A DNA stretch of 64,000 nucleotides from Pseudomonas multiresinivorans. GTDB lineage: Bacteria > Pseudomonadota > Gammaproteobacteria > Pseudomonadales > Pseudomonadaceae. The stretch lies in the NCBI RefSeq assembly GCF_012971725.1, contig NZ_CP048833.1, positions 930,001 through 994,000 of the forward strand. The letters are read 5' to 3'. Each line of letters opens with the position of its first letter. The first letter of the stretch is position 1. The notes beneath the pieces are model-generated. The model saw only the letters and a program-made list of their open reading frames with translations. It was not told where the DNA came from and ran no database searches. A program made the position numbers and the translations under genes. Of the stretch, positions 52,560 through 62,384 are shown in pieces.

Positions 52560-52590
52560 TTCAGCTCGGAGTAAATGGCGGTTCTGGGGT

Positions 52591-52629
52591 CTTAAGCTTG
52601 GATTAAGTCCTGATTCAGGCTGGTTTCAG
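52591..52629 (+). promoter_or_regulatory. Four 11-bp-spaced half-sites before the carO/ygiW gene
   Basis: CTTAAG, ATTAAG, ATTCAG and TTTCAG start at 52591, 52602, 52613 and 52624, each followed by 5 spacer bases. The first pair matches the PmrA/QseB-type box (CTTAAN-N5-CTTAAN). The period of one helical turn fits tandem binding of OmpR-family dimers. Confidence 0.62.
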
Positions 52630-52678
52630 CCATGGACACTAAGCTGAACCCATCGAAAACGCCCAAGGAGGCACTTCC

Positions 52679-53062
52679 ATGAAACTCCGTCATCTCCCCC
52701 TGATCGCTGCCGTTGGCCTGTTCTCCACCGTTACCCTGGCCGCTGGCGGCTACACCGGCCCGGGCAGCGATGCCCAACCCGCCGCCGCTGCCGCCGGCCA
52801 GATCACCACGGTGAAGCAGGCCCAGGCCGCCGCCGATGACACCAAGGTCGTGCTCGAAGGCACCATCACCAAGCGCATCAGCAGCGAGCATTACGAGTTC
52901 AAGGACGCCACCGGCAGCATCCAGGTCGAGATCGACCACGACGATTGGCCGGCGGGCACTTCGGTCTCCGAGAACACCAAGGTGCGCCTGACTGGTGAAG
53001 TCGATCACCACAAGCAGAAGCCCACCGACATCGACGTGGATCGCGTGGAAATCCTCCAGTAA
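52679..53062 (+). CDS. carO: Periplasmic OB-fold protein (YgiW/CarO, BOF family)
   Basis: Small protein of 127 residues with a signal peptide ending near 21 (LAAGG). The BOF/OB-fold domain runs from about 40, with ITTVKQAQAAADDTKVVLEG, HYEFKDATGSIQVEIDHDDW and TKVRLTGEVDHHKQKPTDID. It matches PA0320 (CarO) of P. aeruginosa, which is calcium-regulated, and YgiW of E. coli. AAGGAGG precedes the ATG. The tandem half-sites upstream are consistent with control by a CarR/PmrA/QseB-like response regulator. Confidence 0.88.
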   Translation: MKLRHLPLIAAVGLFSTVTLAAGGYTGPGSDAQPAAAAAGQITTVKQAQAAADDTKVVLEGTITKRISSEHYEFKDATGSIQVEIDHDDWPAGTSVSENTKVRLTGEVDHHKQKPTDIDVDRVEILQ

Positions 53063-53079
53063 TCCGCTCTCGATAAATA

Positions 53080-53116
53080 GCCGCGCCGGGAACCCCGTCC
53101 CCGGCGCGGCTTTTTT
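53080..53116 (+). terminator. Terminator after the carO/ygiW gene
   Basis: Stem GCCGCGCCGGG / CCCGGCGCGGC followed by six T, 17 bases after the stop codon. Confidence 0.92.
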
Positions 53117-53159
53117 GCTTTCGGTTGATACCTGTTGGCTCTATGGAAGACGCGCCGCC

Positions 53160-53283
53160 GCCCTCTCCCTAACCCTCTCCCTGAAGGGAGAGGGGACTGA
53201 GCGTCGTCAAGCGAAACACCGAGCCTGCCGGCAACACCGAATGGCTCCCTCTCCCTTCAGGGAGAGGGCTGGGGAGAGGGGCT
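53160..53283. repeat. REP doublet, type 2 (REPIN), second copy
   Basis: Inverted units CCCTCTCCCTAACCCTCTCC... (53160-53195) and its mirror (53245-53283). It is the same element type as at 47703-47845, with a shorter spacer. Confidence 0.85.
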
Positions 53284-53318
53284 TTGCAGTCCACGCCAGG
53301 TGCGAGACGTTCCAGTCA

Positions 53319-54350
<1,032 letters not shown>

Positions 54351-54397
54351 CACGCGCTCCTGAGGGCGCCCGCAGGCGCCCGGTTAGGTTCCGGTTA

Positions 54398-55783
54398 TCA
54401 GGCGTTTTCCTCGAAATTCACACTCGGTGCCTTGCGGCGGAAGCCGCCGGTATGCACCGCCAGGTAGGCGAAGCCGACGGCAAACCAGCTCAGGCCCACG
54501 ATCAGGGTCATCTGCGACAGGCTGGTCCACAGCCACAGCGTCAGGCACAGGCCGATGAACGGGATGGCGCCGTACAGCAGGACGTTCTTCGCGCCGCGGC
54601 GGCGCTCCACGCCCAGGTAGGTGCGGATCACCGCCAGGTTGACCACGGAGAAGGCCACCAGCGCACCGAAGCTGATCATCGAGGCGAGGGTGGTCAGGTC
54701 CAGCACCACGGCCAGCAGGGAAATCGCCGACACCACCAGGATTGCCACCACCGGGGTCTGGAAGCGCGCGTGCAGTGTGCCGAACAGGCTGCGCGGCAGG
54801 ATGCCGTCGCGGCCCATGGTGAAGATGATGCGCGACACCGAGGCCTGGGACGCGAGCGCCGAGCCGATGCAGCCGGCGATGTAGGCGGAGGTGAAGAAGT
54901 TGCCGAGGAACTGGCCGCCGGCCTTGAGCATCACTTCGTTGGCCGCCGAGTCGGCGTTCTGGAACACGCTGCCGGGGAACACCAACTGGCTGATGATCGC
55001 CAGCAGGGTGAACATCAGGCCGGCGATGACGGTGGTGATGATGATCGCGCGGGGGATGTCGCGGCGGGCGTCGCGGGTTTCCTCGGCCATGGTCGAGACC
55101 GCGTCGAAGCCCAGGAACGACAGGCACAACACCGCGGCGCCGGCCATCAGCGGGGCGAACCCTGGCTGGGTGCCGTCACCGACGAAGGGCAGGCTGAAGT
55201 CGATCGCCGCGCCGCCGGCCAGTGTCTTGATCGACATGATCACGAACACCACGATGAACACCAATTGCGCGCCGACGATGACGTTGCTCATGCCGGCCAC
55301 CTGGCTGATGCCGACCACGTTGAGCACGGTCACCAGGGCGATGGAGGCGACCACGAACACCCAGGCCGGGATTTCCGGGAAGGCGATGTTCATGAACAGG
55401 CCGATGAGCAGGTAGTTGATCATCGGCAGGAACAGGTAGTCGAGCAGCAGCGACCAGCCGGACAGGAAACCGACCACCGGGCCGAAGCTCAGGCTGGTGT
55501 AGGAATACGCAGAACCCGAGATCGGATACTTGCGCACCATGAAGCTGTAGGAAGCGGCGGTGAACAGCATCGCCAGCAGGGTGATCAGGTAGGCACTGGC
55601 GGTACGGCCGCCGGTCATCTCGGTGACCACGCCGTAGGTGGTGAACATGGTCAGCGGAACCATGTAGACCAGGCCGAAGAAGACCAGGGCGGGCAGGCCC
55701 AGGACGCGTTTCAGGCGGGCGTCGGCGTTGGCCGGGGTGCCCTGTTGGGTGTGAGCTGTGCTGGCGCTGTGTTGGCTGGCCAT
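54398..55783 (-). CDS. APC-family amino-acid/polyamine permease
   Basis: Permease of 461 residues with 12 predicted transmembrane helices. The APC signature runs through LPALVFFGLVYMVPLTMF near 30, then FLGFDAVSTMAEETRDARRD near 232 with the conserved Glu-Glu-Thr motif, and RIIFTMGRDGILPRSLF near 326. It is PA0322 in P. aeruginosa. Its place next to the acetylpolyamine amidohydrolase suggests uptake of acetylated polyamines or a related amine (inference). AACAACAA is found in the leader. Confidence 0.88.
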   Translation of the reverse strand: MASQHSASTAHTQQGTPANADARLKRVLGLPALVFFGLVYMVPLTMFTTYGVVTEMTGGRTASAYLITLLAMLFTAASYSFMVRKYPISGSAYSYTSLSFGPVVGFLSGWSLLLDYLFLPMINYLLIGLFMNIAFPEIPAWVFVVASIALVTVLNVVGISQVAGMSNVIVGAQLVFIVVFVIMSIKTLAGGAAIDFSLPFVGDGTQPGFAPLMAGAAVLCLSFLGFDAVSTMAEETRDARRDIPRAIIITTVIAGLMFTLLAIISQLVFPGSVFQNADSAANEVMLKAGGQFLGNFFTSAYIAGCIGSALASQASVSRIIFTMGRDGILPRSLFGTLHARFQTPVVAILVVSAISLLAVVLDLTTLASMISFGALVAFSVVNLAVIRTYLGVERRRGAKNVLLYGAIPFIGLCLTLWLWTSLSQMTLIVGLSWFAVGFAYLAVHTGGFRRKAPSVNFEENA

Positions 55784-55800
55784 GGGGGGAATCCTCGCGA

Positions 55801-55808
55801 TTGTTGTT
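55801..55808 (-). promoter_or_regulatory. Hfq/Crc-type CA motif before the APC permease gene
   Basis: AACAACAA on the minus strand, perfect AANAANAA match, about 18 bases before the permease start. Confidence 0.45.
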
Positions 55809-56134
55809 GTCTTGCGGGCGGGCGGCGTTCGGTGGCCGTCCTGAAGTCGTCGGAGTTACGGCTCAGCCGCAGCGTTGACGACGCGCGAGGTATGAGGGTG
55901 TTTGCTGCAGGGTGACGCAAAAGCTGGTCATGGGCGTTCTCGGGGCATTTGTTCTTGTGGATAACGCGCTCGCGTTCCCTCGGGAAATCCCTGCGCCATC
56001 GGCGATGGCACCGGGGCTGGCCGCCTTTCCAGCCGCTCCCTGCGCGAGCCGCCCGACTCTAGCAACCGAGGTCACCGGGCAGAACCCTGCAAAGGGTCAA
56101 AAAGGGATCGAAATGGCCAAAATGGCTGTCAGTA

Positions 56135-56164
56135 TCACCCGGCGCGCACCGCCGCGCCGGGTGA
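56135..56164 (-). terminator. Hairpin after the polyamine-binding protein gene
   Basis: Perfect stem TCACCCGGCGCG / CGCGCCGGGTGA with a 6-base loop, 8 bases after the gene on the minus strand. The T-run after it is weak. Confidence 0.6.
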
Positions 56165-56172
56165 CCTGTGGG

Positions 56173-57222
56173 TCATTTCTTCAGCTTGGTCCAGACCTTG
56201 GAACGCAGTTGCAGCGCTTTCGGCGAGCAGAGCTTGAAGGGCTTCAGGCGATCCAGCTTGTCCGCCGGGGTGTTGATCGCCGGGTCGTCGAACAGCTCCT
56301 TGTCCATGAACTTGTCCGAGCCTTCGATCGCGTTGTTGTACTTGGCGAAGTTGGAGGCCAGGGCGATGTTCTCGGGCTGCATCATCCAGTTCAGGAAGGC
56401 GTGAGCCTCCTTGATGTTGGTGGCGTCCTTGGGAATGGTCAGGTTGTCGATGAACAGGCGCACGCCTTCCTTCGGATAGACGTAGACCAGGCTGGCGCGC
56501 TGGGCGTGGGCGCGGTGGAACGCGCCGTTCCATTGCTGGTGCATGGAGACTTCGCCGGCGGCCATGCGCTCGATGGTGCCGTCGCTGTTGTACATGGCCA
56601 GCATGGGTTTCTGCTTGAGCAGCAGGTCCTGGATCTTCGCCGCCTCTTTCGGGTCCTCGGTGCACTCGTCGATCCCCAGGTAGTAGGACGCGGGGGCGTA
56701 GAGTTCCTCGATGGAGTTGAGCGCCACGACCTTGCCTTTGAGCTCCGCCGGCGGCTCGAAGAACGGCTTCCAGCTCTCATCCAGCTTGCCGCCCGGCACC
56801 TTGGCGCTGTCGTAGCTGTAGCCGGTGGTGCCCCACAGGTAGGGCACGGAGTAGTCGTGGCCCGGGTCGTAGGTCAGGGTCTTGAACTTGTCCTTGAGGT
56901 TGGCCAGGTTCGGCAGCTGCGCCTTGTCGAGCTTCTGCAGCAGGCCTTCCTTGACGAAGATCTCGATGAAGCTGTCCGACGGCACGACCACGTCGTAGGC
57001 GCCGCCGCCGGCCTTGAGCTTGGCCAGCAGGGTTTCGTTGCTGTCGTAGGAGTCCAGGGTGGCGTGGATGCCGGTGTCCTTCTCGAACTTCTTCAGCAGT
57101 TCCGGTGGGAAGTAGTCGGACCAGTTGGCGAAGTGCAGGGTGCCGTCCGCATGGGCGCTGCCGGCCAGCAGCAGGCTGGCGGCGACGAGCGTGCGGGCGA
57201 TGGGGGTACGGCGGAATTTCAT
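56173..57222 (-). CDS. Polyamine ABC transporter substrate-binding protein
   Basis: Periplasmic binding protein of 349 residues, PotD family. The signal peptide ends near 25 (GSAHA); mature start DGTLHFANWSDYFPPELLKK. Binding-site motifs SVPYLWGTTGYSYD near 126 and YNSDGTIERMAAGEVSMHQQW near 215 are present. It is PA0323 and diverges from SpuD/SpuE in sequence, so another polyamine, perhaps an acetylated one, may be bound. The ATG at 57222 has AAGGAG; the frame extends 27 codons further without a signal. It is the last gene of a four-gene ABC operon. Confidence 0.9.
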   Translation of the reverse strand: MKFRRTPIARTLVAASLLLAGSAHADGTLHFANWSDYFPPELLKKFEKDTGIHATLDSYDSNETLLAKLKAGGGAYDVVVPSDSFIEIFVKEGLLQKLDKAQLPNLANLKDKFKTLTYDPGHDYSVPYLWGTTGYSYDSAKVPGGKLDESWKPFFEPPAELKGKVVALNSIEELYAPASYYLGIDECTEDPKEAAKIQDLLLKQKPMLAMYNSDGTIERMAAGEVSMHQQWNGAFHRAHAQRASLVYVYPKEGVRLFIDNLTIPKDATNIKEAHAFLNWMMQPENIALASNFAKYNNAIEGSDKFMDKELFDDPAINTPADKLDRLKPFKLCSPKALQLRSKVWTKLKK

Positions 57223-57265
57223 CGGTGAAGCTCCTTGCAATGTTGTTTTGATTGGCGGCAGGAGG

Positions 57266-58054
57266 TCAGCGGCGACGCTGGCCGACGTAGTACGACAACG
57301 CAACGAACGCGATGGAAATCAACAGTATTATTGAAGATATGGCGTTGATCTTCGGGGAAATCCCCATGCGGATGGAACTGAAGATGTACACCGGCAGGGT
57401 GGTGGCCCCGGCGCCGGCGACGAAGTAGGTGATGACGAAGTCGTCCATCGAGATGATGAACGCCAGCATCGCACCGGACACGATCCCCGGCGTCAGCAGC
57501 GGGAAGGTCACTTTCCAGAAAGTCTTCCAGGGCGAGGCATAGAGGTCCGCCGCCGCTTCCGCCAGCCTGGGGTCCATGCCTTCGAGACGGGCGCGGATCG
57601 GCAGGTAGGCGAAGGGAATGCAGAACACGATGTGCGCCAGCAGGATGGTGAACAGCGACAGCTTCAGGCCGATGAAGGCGAAGAACATGAGTGTCGCCAC
57701 GGCGGTGACGATCTCCGGCACCAGCAGCGGCAGGCCCAGCACACCACTCATCAACGTCTGCCCGCGGAACGAGCGACCGCGCATGCCCAGCGCAGCGAGC
57801 GTGGCCAGGGTGGTGGCGACGACGGTGGCCAGGGTTGCGACGATCAGCGAGTTCTTCGCTGCGCGGAGGATTTCAGGATCATCCGCCACCACCGAATACC
57901 ACTTCAGGCTGAAGCTTTCCCACAGCGTGGCCGACTGGCCGCTGTTGAAGCTCAGCACCACCAGCACGAAGATCGGGATATAGAGGAAGGCGAAGAACAG
58001 CCAGGCAGCGGGCCGGACTCCGGTGAACCGCCAGAGCGGGTTGGCCGACTTCAT
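57266..58054 (-). CDS. Polyamine ABC transporter permease (PotC type)
   Basis: Permease of 262 residues with six helices. The EAA loop is AEAAADLYASPWKTFWKVTFP near 177. The start overlaps the upstream permease gene by 4 bases. It is the second permease subunit of the transporter. Confidence 0.92.
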   Translation of the reverse strand: MKSANPLWRFTGVRPAAWLFFAFLYIPIFVLVVLSFNSGQSATLWESFSLKWYSVVADDPEILRAAKNSLIVATLATVVATTLATLAALGMRGRSFRGQTLMSGVLGLPLLVPEIVTAVATLMFFAFIGLKLSLFTILLAHIVFCIPFAYLPIRARLEGMDPRLAEAAADLYASPWKTFWKVTFPLLTPGIVSGAMLAFIISMDDFVITYFVAGAGATTLPVYIFSSIRMGISPKINAISSIILLISIAFVALSYYVGQRRR

Positions 58055-58965
58055 GGATGACCTCCCGCCGCGCCCTGTTTGAACCGCATGCTGTAGATCA
58101 GCATCGCCAGCAGCACGAAGGCCAGCAGGGCGAAGGACAGCGCCGCGCCGAACGGCCAGTTGTGCGCCGTGCCGAACTGCAACTGGATCAGGTTGCCGAT
58201 CATCAGCGACTTACCGCCCCCCAGCAGCTCGGGAATGATGTAGCTGCCCAGCGAGGGAATGAACACCAGGATGCAGCCGGCGACGATGCCGGGCATGGCC
58301 AGCGGGATGATGATCCGCTTCAGCGCCTTCCAGCGGTTGGCGCCCAGGTCGAAGGCCGCCTCCACCAGGCGCCAGTCCATTTTCTCAAGGCTGGTGTAGA
58401 TGGGCAGGACCATGAACGGCAGGTAGGTGTAGAGCAGGCCGATGATCACCGCGTTGTCGGTGTAGAGGATGCCCAGGGAGGCGTTGGAGAAACCCAGCCC
58501 GTGCAGACCCTCGTCGATCAGCCCGCCGTTGCGCAGCAGCAGCATCCAGGCATAGACCCGCACCAGCAGGTTGGTCCAGAACGGCACCGTGACCAGGAAC
58601 AGCAGCAGGTTGCGCCGGCGTTCGTCCTGCAGCGCCAGGTACAGCGCGGTGGGGAAGCCGATCAGCACGCAGCCCAGGGTGGTCAGGATCGACAGCCAGA
58701 ACGAGCGCTGGAAGATGCCCAGGTAGTCGGCGTTGAACGCCAGGCTGTCGTCCAGGTCGCGCTCCCAGAGGAAGTTGATGTAGGCCTCGACGGTGTGCTG
58801 GCCCCATTTGACGCCGCCGTAGTCCCCCGGTACCTGCACCGACACGGCGAACATGATGCCCAGCGGCAGGACCAGGAACACGATCAGCATGATCATCGCC
58901 GGGCTGGTCAGGGCCAGGCGCTTGAACAGCGATTTGCGTTCCGCTTGTGCGCGCAGTGTACTCAT
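58051..58965 (-). CDS. Polyamine ABC transporter permease (PotB type)
   Basis: Permease of 304 residues with six helices. The EAA loop is VEAAFDLGANRWKALKRIIIP near 205. The true start is ATG at 58965, overlapping the ATPase stop region; the same frame continues upstream through the ATPase gene, but that part only overlaps it. It pairs with the PotC-type subunit encoded next to it. Confidence 0.92.
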   Translation of the reverse strand: MSTLRAQAERKSLFKRLALTSPAMIMLIVFLVLPLGIMFAVSVQVPGDYGGVKWGQHTVEAYINFLWERDLDDSLAFNADYLGIFQRSFWLSILTTLGCVLIGFPTALYLALQDERRRNLLLFLVTVPFWTNLLVRVYAWMLLLRNGGLIDEGLHGLGFSNASLGILYTDNAVIIGLLYTYLPFMVLPIYTSLEKMDWRLVEAAFDLGANRWKALKRIIIPLAMPGIVAGCILVFIPSLGSYIIPELLGGGKSLMIGNLIQLQFGTAHNWPFGAALSFALLAFVLLAMLIYSMRFKQGAAGGHP

Positions 58966-60011
58966 TCGGCCAGCACCCGGATGGCGGTGGCGGGAATGCG
59001 GACCCGCACCCGCGCGCCGGGCGCGTGGGTGGAAAGAGCGCCGTCGCGATTCTGCTGACGCACGCGGAAGCCGCCCTGACCGGCGACGTTGAGGTGGTAC
59101 ACGGTGTCGGTGCCGACGTAGACGATGTTCTCGACCACGCCTTCGAGCTGACCGTCCTGTGCCAGCTCGGTGCGCTCCGGGCGGATCGCCAGGGTCACCT
59201 TGCCGGGCAGGGTGGTGGCGGCCGGGAGCATCTGACCATCGGCCAGGCGCACGCTGTCGCCGCTGGATTCGCCTTCGAGGAAATTGGTCTCGCCGATGAA
59301 GTCGGCCACCAGGCGGTTGACCGGCGCCTCGTAGATCTCGGTGGGCGTGCCGATCTGCATGACCTTGCCGCGACTCATCACTGCGATGCGGTCGGACATG
59401 GTCAGCGCTTCTTCCTGGTCGTGGGTGACGAAGATGAAGGTGATGCCGGTCTCGTGCTGCAGGCGCTTGAGCTCGATCTGCATTTCCTTGCGCAGCTTGA
59501 GGTCCAGCGCGGAGAGGGATTCGTCGAGCAGCAGCACCTTGGGTCGGCTGGCCAGCGCGCGGGCCAGGGCGATGCGCTGCTGCTGACCGCCGGAGAGCTG
59601 GTCGGCGCGGCGCTTGCCGACGTCGGGCAGGCGTACCAGGTCGAGCATCTTCTGCACGGTGGCATCGATGTCGCTGCGCTGCTTGCCCTGCATTTCCAGG
59701 CCGAAGGCGATGTTCTCCGCCACGGTCATGTGCGGGAACAGGGCGTAGCTCTGGAAGACGGTATTGACCGGGCGGCGGAAGGGCGGAAGGCCTTCCATCG
59801 CGTCGCCGTAGAGGCGAATGCTGCCGGAGGAGGGTTGTTCGAAGCCGGCGATCAGTCGCAGCAAGGTGGTCTTGCCGCAGCCCGAAGGGCCGAGGAGGGT
59901 GAAGAATTCGTTGGCGCGGATTTCCAGTGACACGTCGTCCAGGGCCTTGAGGCCTTGTCCGGGTGTACCGAACTCCATGCATATCCGCTCGATGGTGATC
60001 GCGCTGGTCAT
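58962..60011 (-). CDS. Polyamine ABC transporter ATP-binding protein (PotA type)
   Basis: ATPase of 349 residues and first gene of the ABC operon. Walker A is GPSGCGKTT near 39, the signature LSGGQQQRIALARAL near 138, Walker B VLLLDES near 160 (Ser follows Glu here instead of the usual Pro), and the His switch in VTHDQEE near 193. A C-terminal TOBE domain completes the PotA architecture. It has no clear ribosome binding site, while its leader has a long CA motif. It corresponds to PA0326. Confidence 0.93.
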   Translation of the reverse strand: MTSAITIERICMEFGTPGQGLKALDDVSLEIRANEFFTLLGPSGCGKTTLLRLIAGFEQPSSGSIRLYGDAMEGLPPFRRPVNTVFQSYALFPHMTVAENIAFGLEMQGKQRSDIDATVQKMLDLVRLPDVGKRRADQLSGGQQQRIALARALASRPKVLLLDESLSALDLKLRKEMQIELKRLQHETGITFIFVTHDQEEALTMSDRIAVMSRGKVMQIGTPTEIYEAPVNRLVADFIGETNFLEGESSGDSVRLADGQMLPAATTLPGKVTLAIRPERTELAQDGQLEGVVENIVYVGTDTVYHLNVAGQGGFRVRQQNRDGALSTHAPGARVRVRIPATAIRVLAE

Positions 60012-60033
60012 GCTTGTACCATGCAGTTAAGCA

Positions 60034-60045
60034 GTTGTTATTGTT
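60034..60045 (-). promoter_or_regulatory. Hfq/Crc-type CA motif in the leader of the ABC operon
   Basis: CAACAATAACAA on the minus strand contains AACAATAA. It lies about 23 bases before the ATPase start codon. Confidence 0.45.
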
Positions 60046-60209
60046 GAGGTTTTACGGTTTCTAGGGCCGTTTCACCTAGCTGCGGATTGATAATGACCAA
60101 GCGCCGGGATGCGCAGAACGATAGATCAGGCCAATAAGGGATAAATCAGGCCAAGTTGAAAATGCGCCCTGCAATGCTGGATTTCGGGCGTCAGCGGGAT
60201 GCCGATTTT

Positions 60210-60233
60210 GTAGGAGCGAGCTTGCTCGCGAAC
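60210..60233 (+). repeat. Single REP unit, type 1
   Basis: A single copy of the unit seen twice at 23615-23680; the core GAGCGAGCTTGCTCGCGAAC is identical. It lies between the ABC operon and the AraC gene. Confidence 0.8.
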
Positions 60234-60273
60234 GGGACGGCTCGGGCGCTTGAGTTTGGCTCCGCCCCTTTCC

Positions 60274-61290
60274 TCAGCCTCGGTAAAGGCTCGGACTCGC
60301 CCCGCTCCAGCGCTGGAAGGCATGGCGGAAGCTGGCCGTCTCGCTGTAGCCCAGCTGTTCGGCGATCAGGTAGATGGGCAGGTCGGTGTCCTTGAGGAGT
60401 TGCCGCGCACGGTCGAAGCGCACTTCATCGAGCACCTGTTGATAACTGGTGTTCTGCTGCTGCAGATGGCGGCGCAGGGTGCGGGTGGAGCGGTGCAGGT
60501 GGCGCGCCACGGTGTCCAGGCTGGCGGTGTCCTGCAGGTGACTGGCCAGGTGCTCGCGCAACTGGTCGATCATGTCGCCGCGGCTGCTGAGCGTCGCGCT
60601 CATGCGCAGGCATTGCTGCACGCCGTTGTGGCAGCTGACCGGATCGGCCAGCGGCAGCGGGCGGTCCAGCAGGGCGGGGCTGAAGCACAGCGCGCTGGTC
60701 GGCGCGCCGAAATCCACCGGGCAGCCGAGGCGCTCGGTGTAGGTCTCCGCGTGCAGCGGCGGACGGTAGGCGAGCAGCAGCCGGCGCGGGCGCACCGATT
60801 CGCCGAGCAGGTCGCGGATCACCGTCAGCAGCGAGGTCAGGCACAGCTCGGTGTTGAATACCGTCAGCTCCGGCGCGTAGCGGTAGCCGTCGGCGGTCAG
60901 GTGGACTTCGTCGCCCTGCGGCGTCAGCGCCAGGCGGAAGTAGGTGCCCAGCAGCTCGGGGAACGACAGCGCCAGTTGCAGCGCATCGCGCAGTGTCCGG
61001 CTGGCGAGCATGCTGTAACCCAGGATTCCGTAAGCCGAGACATGCATGCGCAGGCCGAGGTAGAGGCCCAGCGCCGGGTCGTGGTGGCAGTTGAGGGCGT
61101 TGGCGAAGACCCGCAGCTCCTGAGCGTGGGTGATCAGCTTCTCCGGCGTCAGCAGGTCCGCTTCGCCAATGCCGCTGCCTTCGAGCAGTTTCTGCCGCGG
61201 TACGCCCGCGTGGTGCAGCACCTCGGTCGCCAGCACCACCGTGTGCAGGGTCGCCTGCTGGCGTTGTTCGGGGAGCAGATGCTGGGCCAT
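60274..61290 (-). CDS. AraC-family transcription regulator
   Basis: Regulator of 338 residues. An arabinose-binding-type N-terminal domain (about 15-205) precedes an AraC helix-turn-helix (about 235-335): LDTVARHLHRSTRTLRRHL and YLIAEQLGYSETASFRHAF. The start at 61290 fits family length; an in-frame codon 12 residues upstream is less likely. It corresponds to PA0327 and probably controls a neighbouring amine or arginine gene, such as aaaA (inference). Confidence 0.85.
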   Translation of the reverse strand: MAQHLLPEQRQQATLHTVVLATEVLHHAGVPRQKLLEGSGIGEADLLTPEKLITHAQELRVFANALNCHHDPALGLYLGLRMHVSAYGILGYSMLASRTLRDALQLALSFPELLGTYFRLALTPQGDEVHLTADGYRYAPELTVFNTELCLTSLLTVIRDLLGESVRPRRLLLAYRPPLHAETYTERLGCPVDFGAPTSALCFSPALLDRPLPLADPVSCHNGVQQCLRMSATLSSRGDMIDQLREHLASHLQDTASLDTVARHLHRSTRTLRRHLQQQNTSYQQVLDEVRFDRARQLLKDTDLPIYLIAEQLGYSETASFRHAFQRWSGASPSLYRG

Positions 61291-61439
61291 CGATACGCCT
61301 CTTGCCGTGGCTTGCAAAAGAAACACAGGACAGTCTTGAGCTAACCTGACTCTAGCCTGCCCGCAGCGGATGATGGCCTTTAAGTTTGGCTTCAGGCGCT
61401 GCTGTCACTCTGCCCCGCCATCCCCATCCAGAGTCCTCC

Positions 61440-62363
61440 ATGCGCCGTCTGCTCAAACCCCATCGCCTGTTCCTGCTGCTGGCGCTGCTCGCCCTGGCCG
61501 CGTTGCTCGCGCTGGGCCAGAGCTTCCGGGTCTACGAGCGCGCCTGGTTCAAGTTCAACGAGTGGCGCCATGCTGCGCAGTGGCAGGAACAGTCCCTCTG
61601 GCTGCCCGACTACCGCGTGGTACTGGAGGCGCAGCCGATCGAGGGGCTGGAGGACAACGTTTCGGCGCTGACCTACGACCCGGACCGGCAGACCCTGTTC
61701 ACCGTCACCAACAAGCAGAACGAGCTCGTCGAGCTGTCACTCGAGGGCAAGGTGCTGCGCAAGATCGAGCTGCATGGATTCGGCGATACCGAGGCCATCG
61801 AGTACATCAGCCGCAACGTCTATGTGATTACCGACGAGACCCACCAGCGCCTGCTGCGGGTGGAGCTGCGCGATGACACGAAGGAGCTGCATGCCGAAGA
61901 CGCCCAGCAGCTCGCCCTGGCCCTGGGGCGCGGCGGCAACAGCGGCTTCGAGGGGCTGGCCTACGATTCGCAGGGAAAGCGCTTGTTCGTCGCCAAGGAA
62001 CGTAGCCCGGTGCATATCTACGAGGTGCGCGGCTTCCCCTATGAGCAGTCGGAGCAACCGACCGCGGTGCATGTGGTGGAAGACCTCAAGCACAACCGCA
62101 ACCTCTTCGTCCGCGACCTTTCCAGCCTGCAGTACGACGAGCGCAGCGGCCACCTGCTGGCGCTGTCAGACGAGTCCCGGCTGGTGCTGGAGCTGAGCGC
62201 CGATGGCGAACCGATCAGTTCGCTGTCGCTGCTGCGCGGCATGAGCGGCTTGCGTCGCAGCGTGCCGCAGGCCGAAGGTATCGCCATGGACGACCAGGGC
62301 ACGCTGTACCTGGTGAGCGAGCCCAATCTGTTCTACGTATTCAAGAAGCGCGAGGCGCACTGA
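61440..62363 (+). CDS. YjiK-like (SdiA-regulated family) membrane-anchored protein, copy 2
   Basis: Paralog of the protein encoded at 51639-52559, with 307 residues. N-terminal anchor helix at about 9-27; then SLWLPDYRVVLEAQPIEG near 52, VSALTYDPDRQTLFTVTNKQ near 73, and C-terminal AEGIAMDDQGTLYLVSEPNL. Propeller-like periplasmic domain; function unknown. Its TGA stop codon forms the loop of a perfect hairpin with the following sequence. Confidence 0.82.
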   Translation: MRRLLKPHRLFLLLALLALAALLALGQSFRVYERAWFKFNEWRHAAQWQEQSLWLPDYRVVLEAQPIEGLEDNVSALTYDPDRQTLFTVTNKQNELVELSLEGKVLRKIELHGFGDTEAIEYISRNVYVITDETHQRLLRVELRDDTKELHAEDAQQLALALGRGGNSGFEGLAYDSQGKRLFVAKERSPVHIYEVRGFPYEQSEQPTAVHVVEDLKHNRNLFVRDLSSLQYDERSGHLLALSDESRLVLELSADGEPISSLSLLRGMSGLRRSVPQAEGIAMDDQGTLYLVSEPNLFYVFKKREAH

Positions 62364-62377
62364 GTGCGCCTCGCTTT
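62350..62377. terminator. Hairpin with the stop codon in its loop
   Basis: GCGAGGCGCAC and GTGCGCCTCGC flank TGA, which is the stop codon of the upstream gene, and TTTCCC follows. It ends 7 bases before the stop of the convergent aaaA gene. Confidence 0.6.
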
Positions 62378-62384
62378 CCCGCGA

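Larger units (their letters stand above)
55784..56172 (-). other. Region between the APC permease and the binding-protein gene
   Basis: 389 bases on the minus-strand side of two transcription units. It holds the permease leader with a CA motif (55801-55808) and a perfect 12-bp hairpin (56135-56164) after the binding-protein gene. No gene is supported. Confidence 0.55.

Noticed and set aside
58965..59982. N-terminal extension of the PotB-type permease frame
   Set aside because: This stretch is inside the ATPase gene in another frame. The permease starts with an overlapping ATG at 58965.
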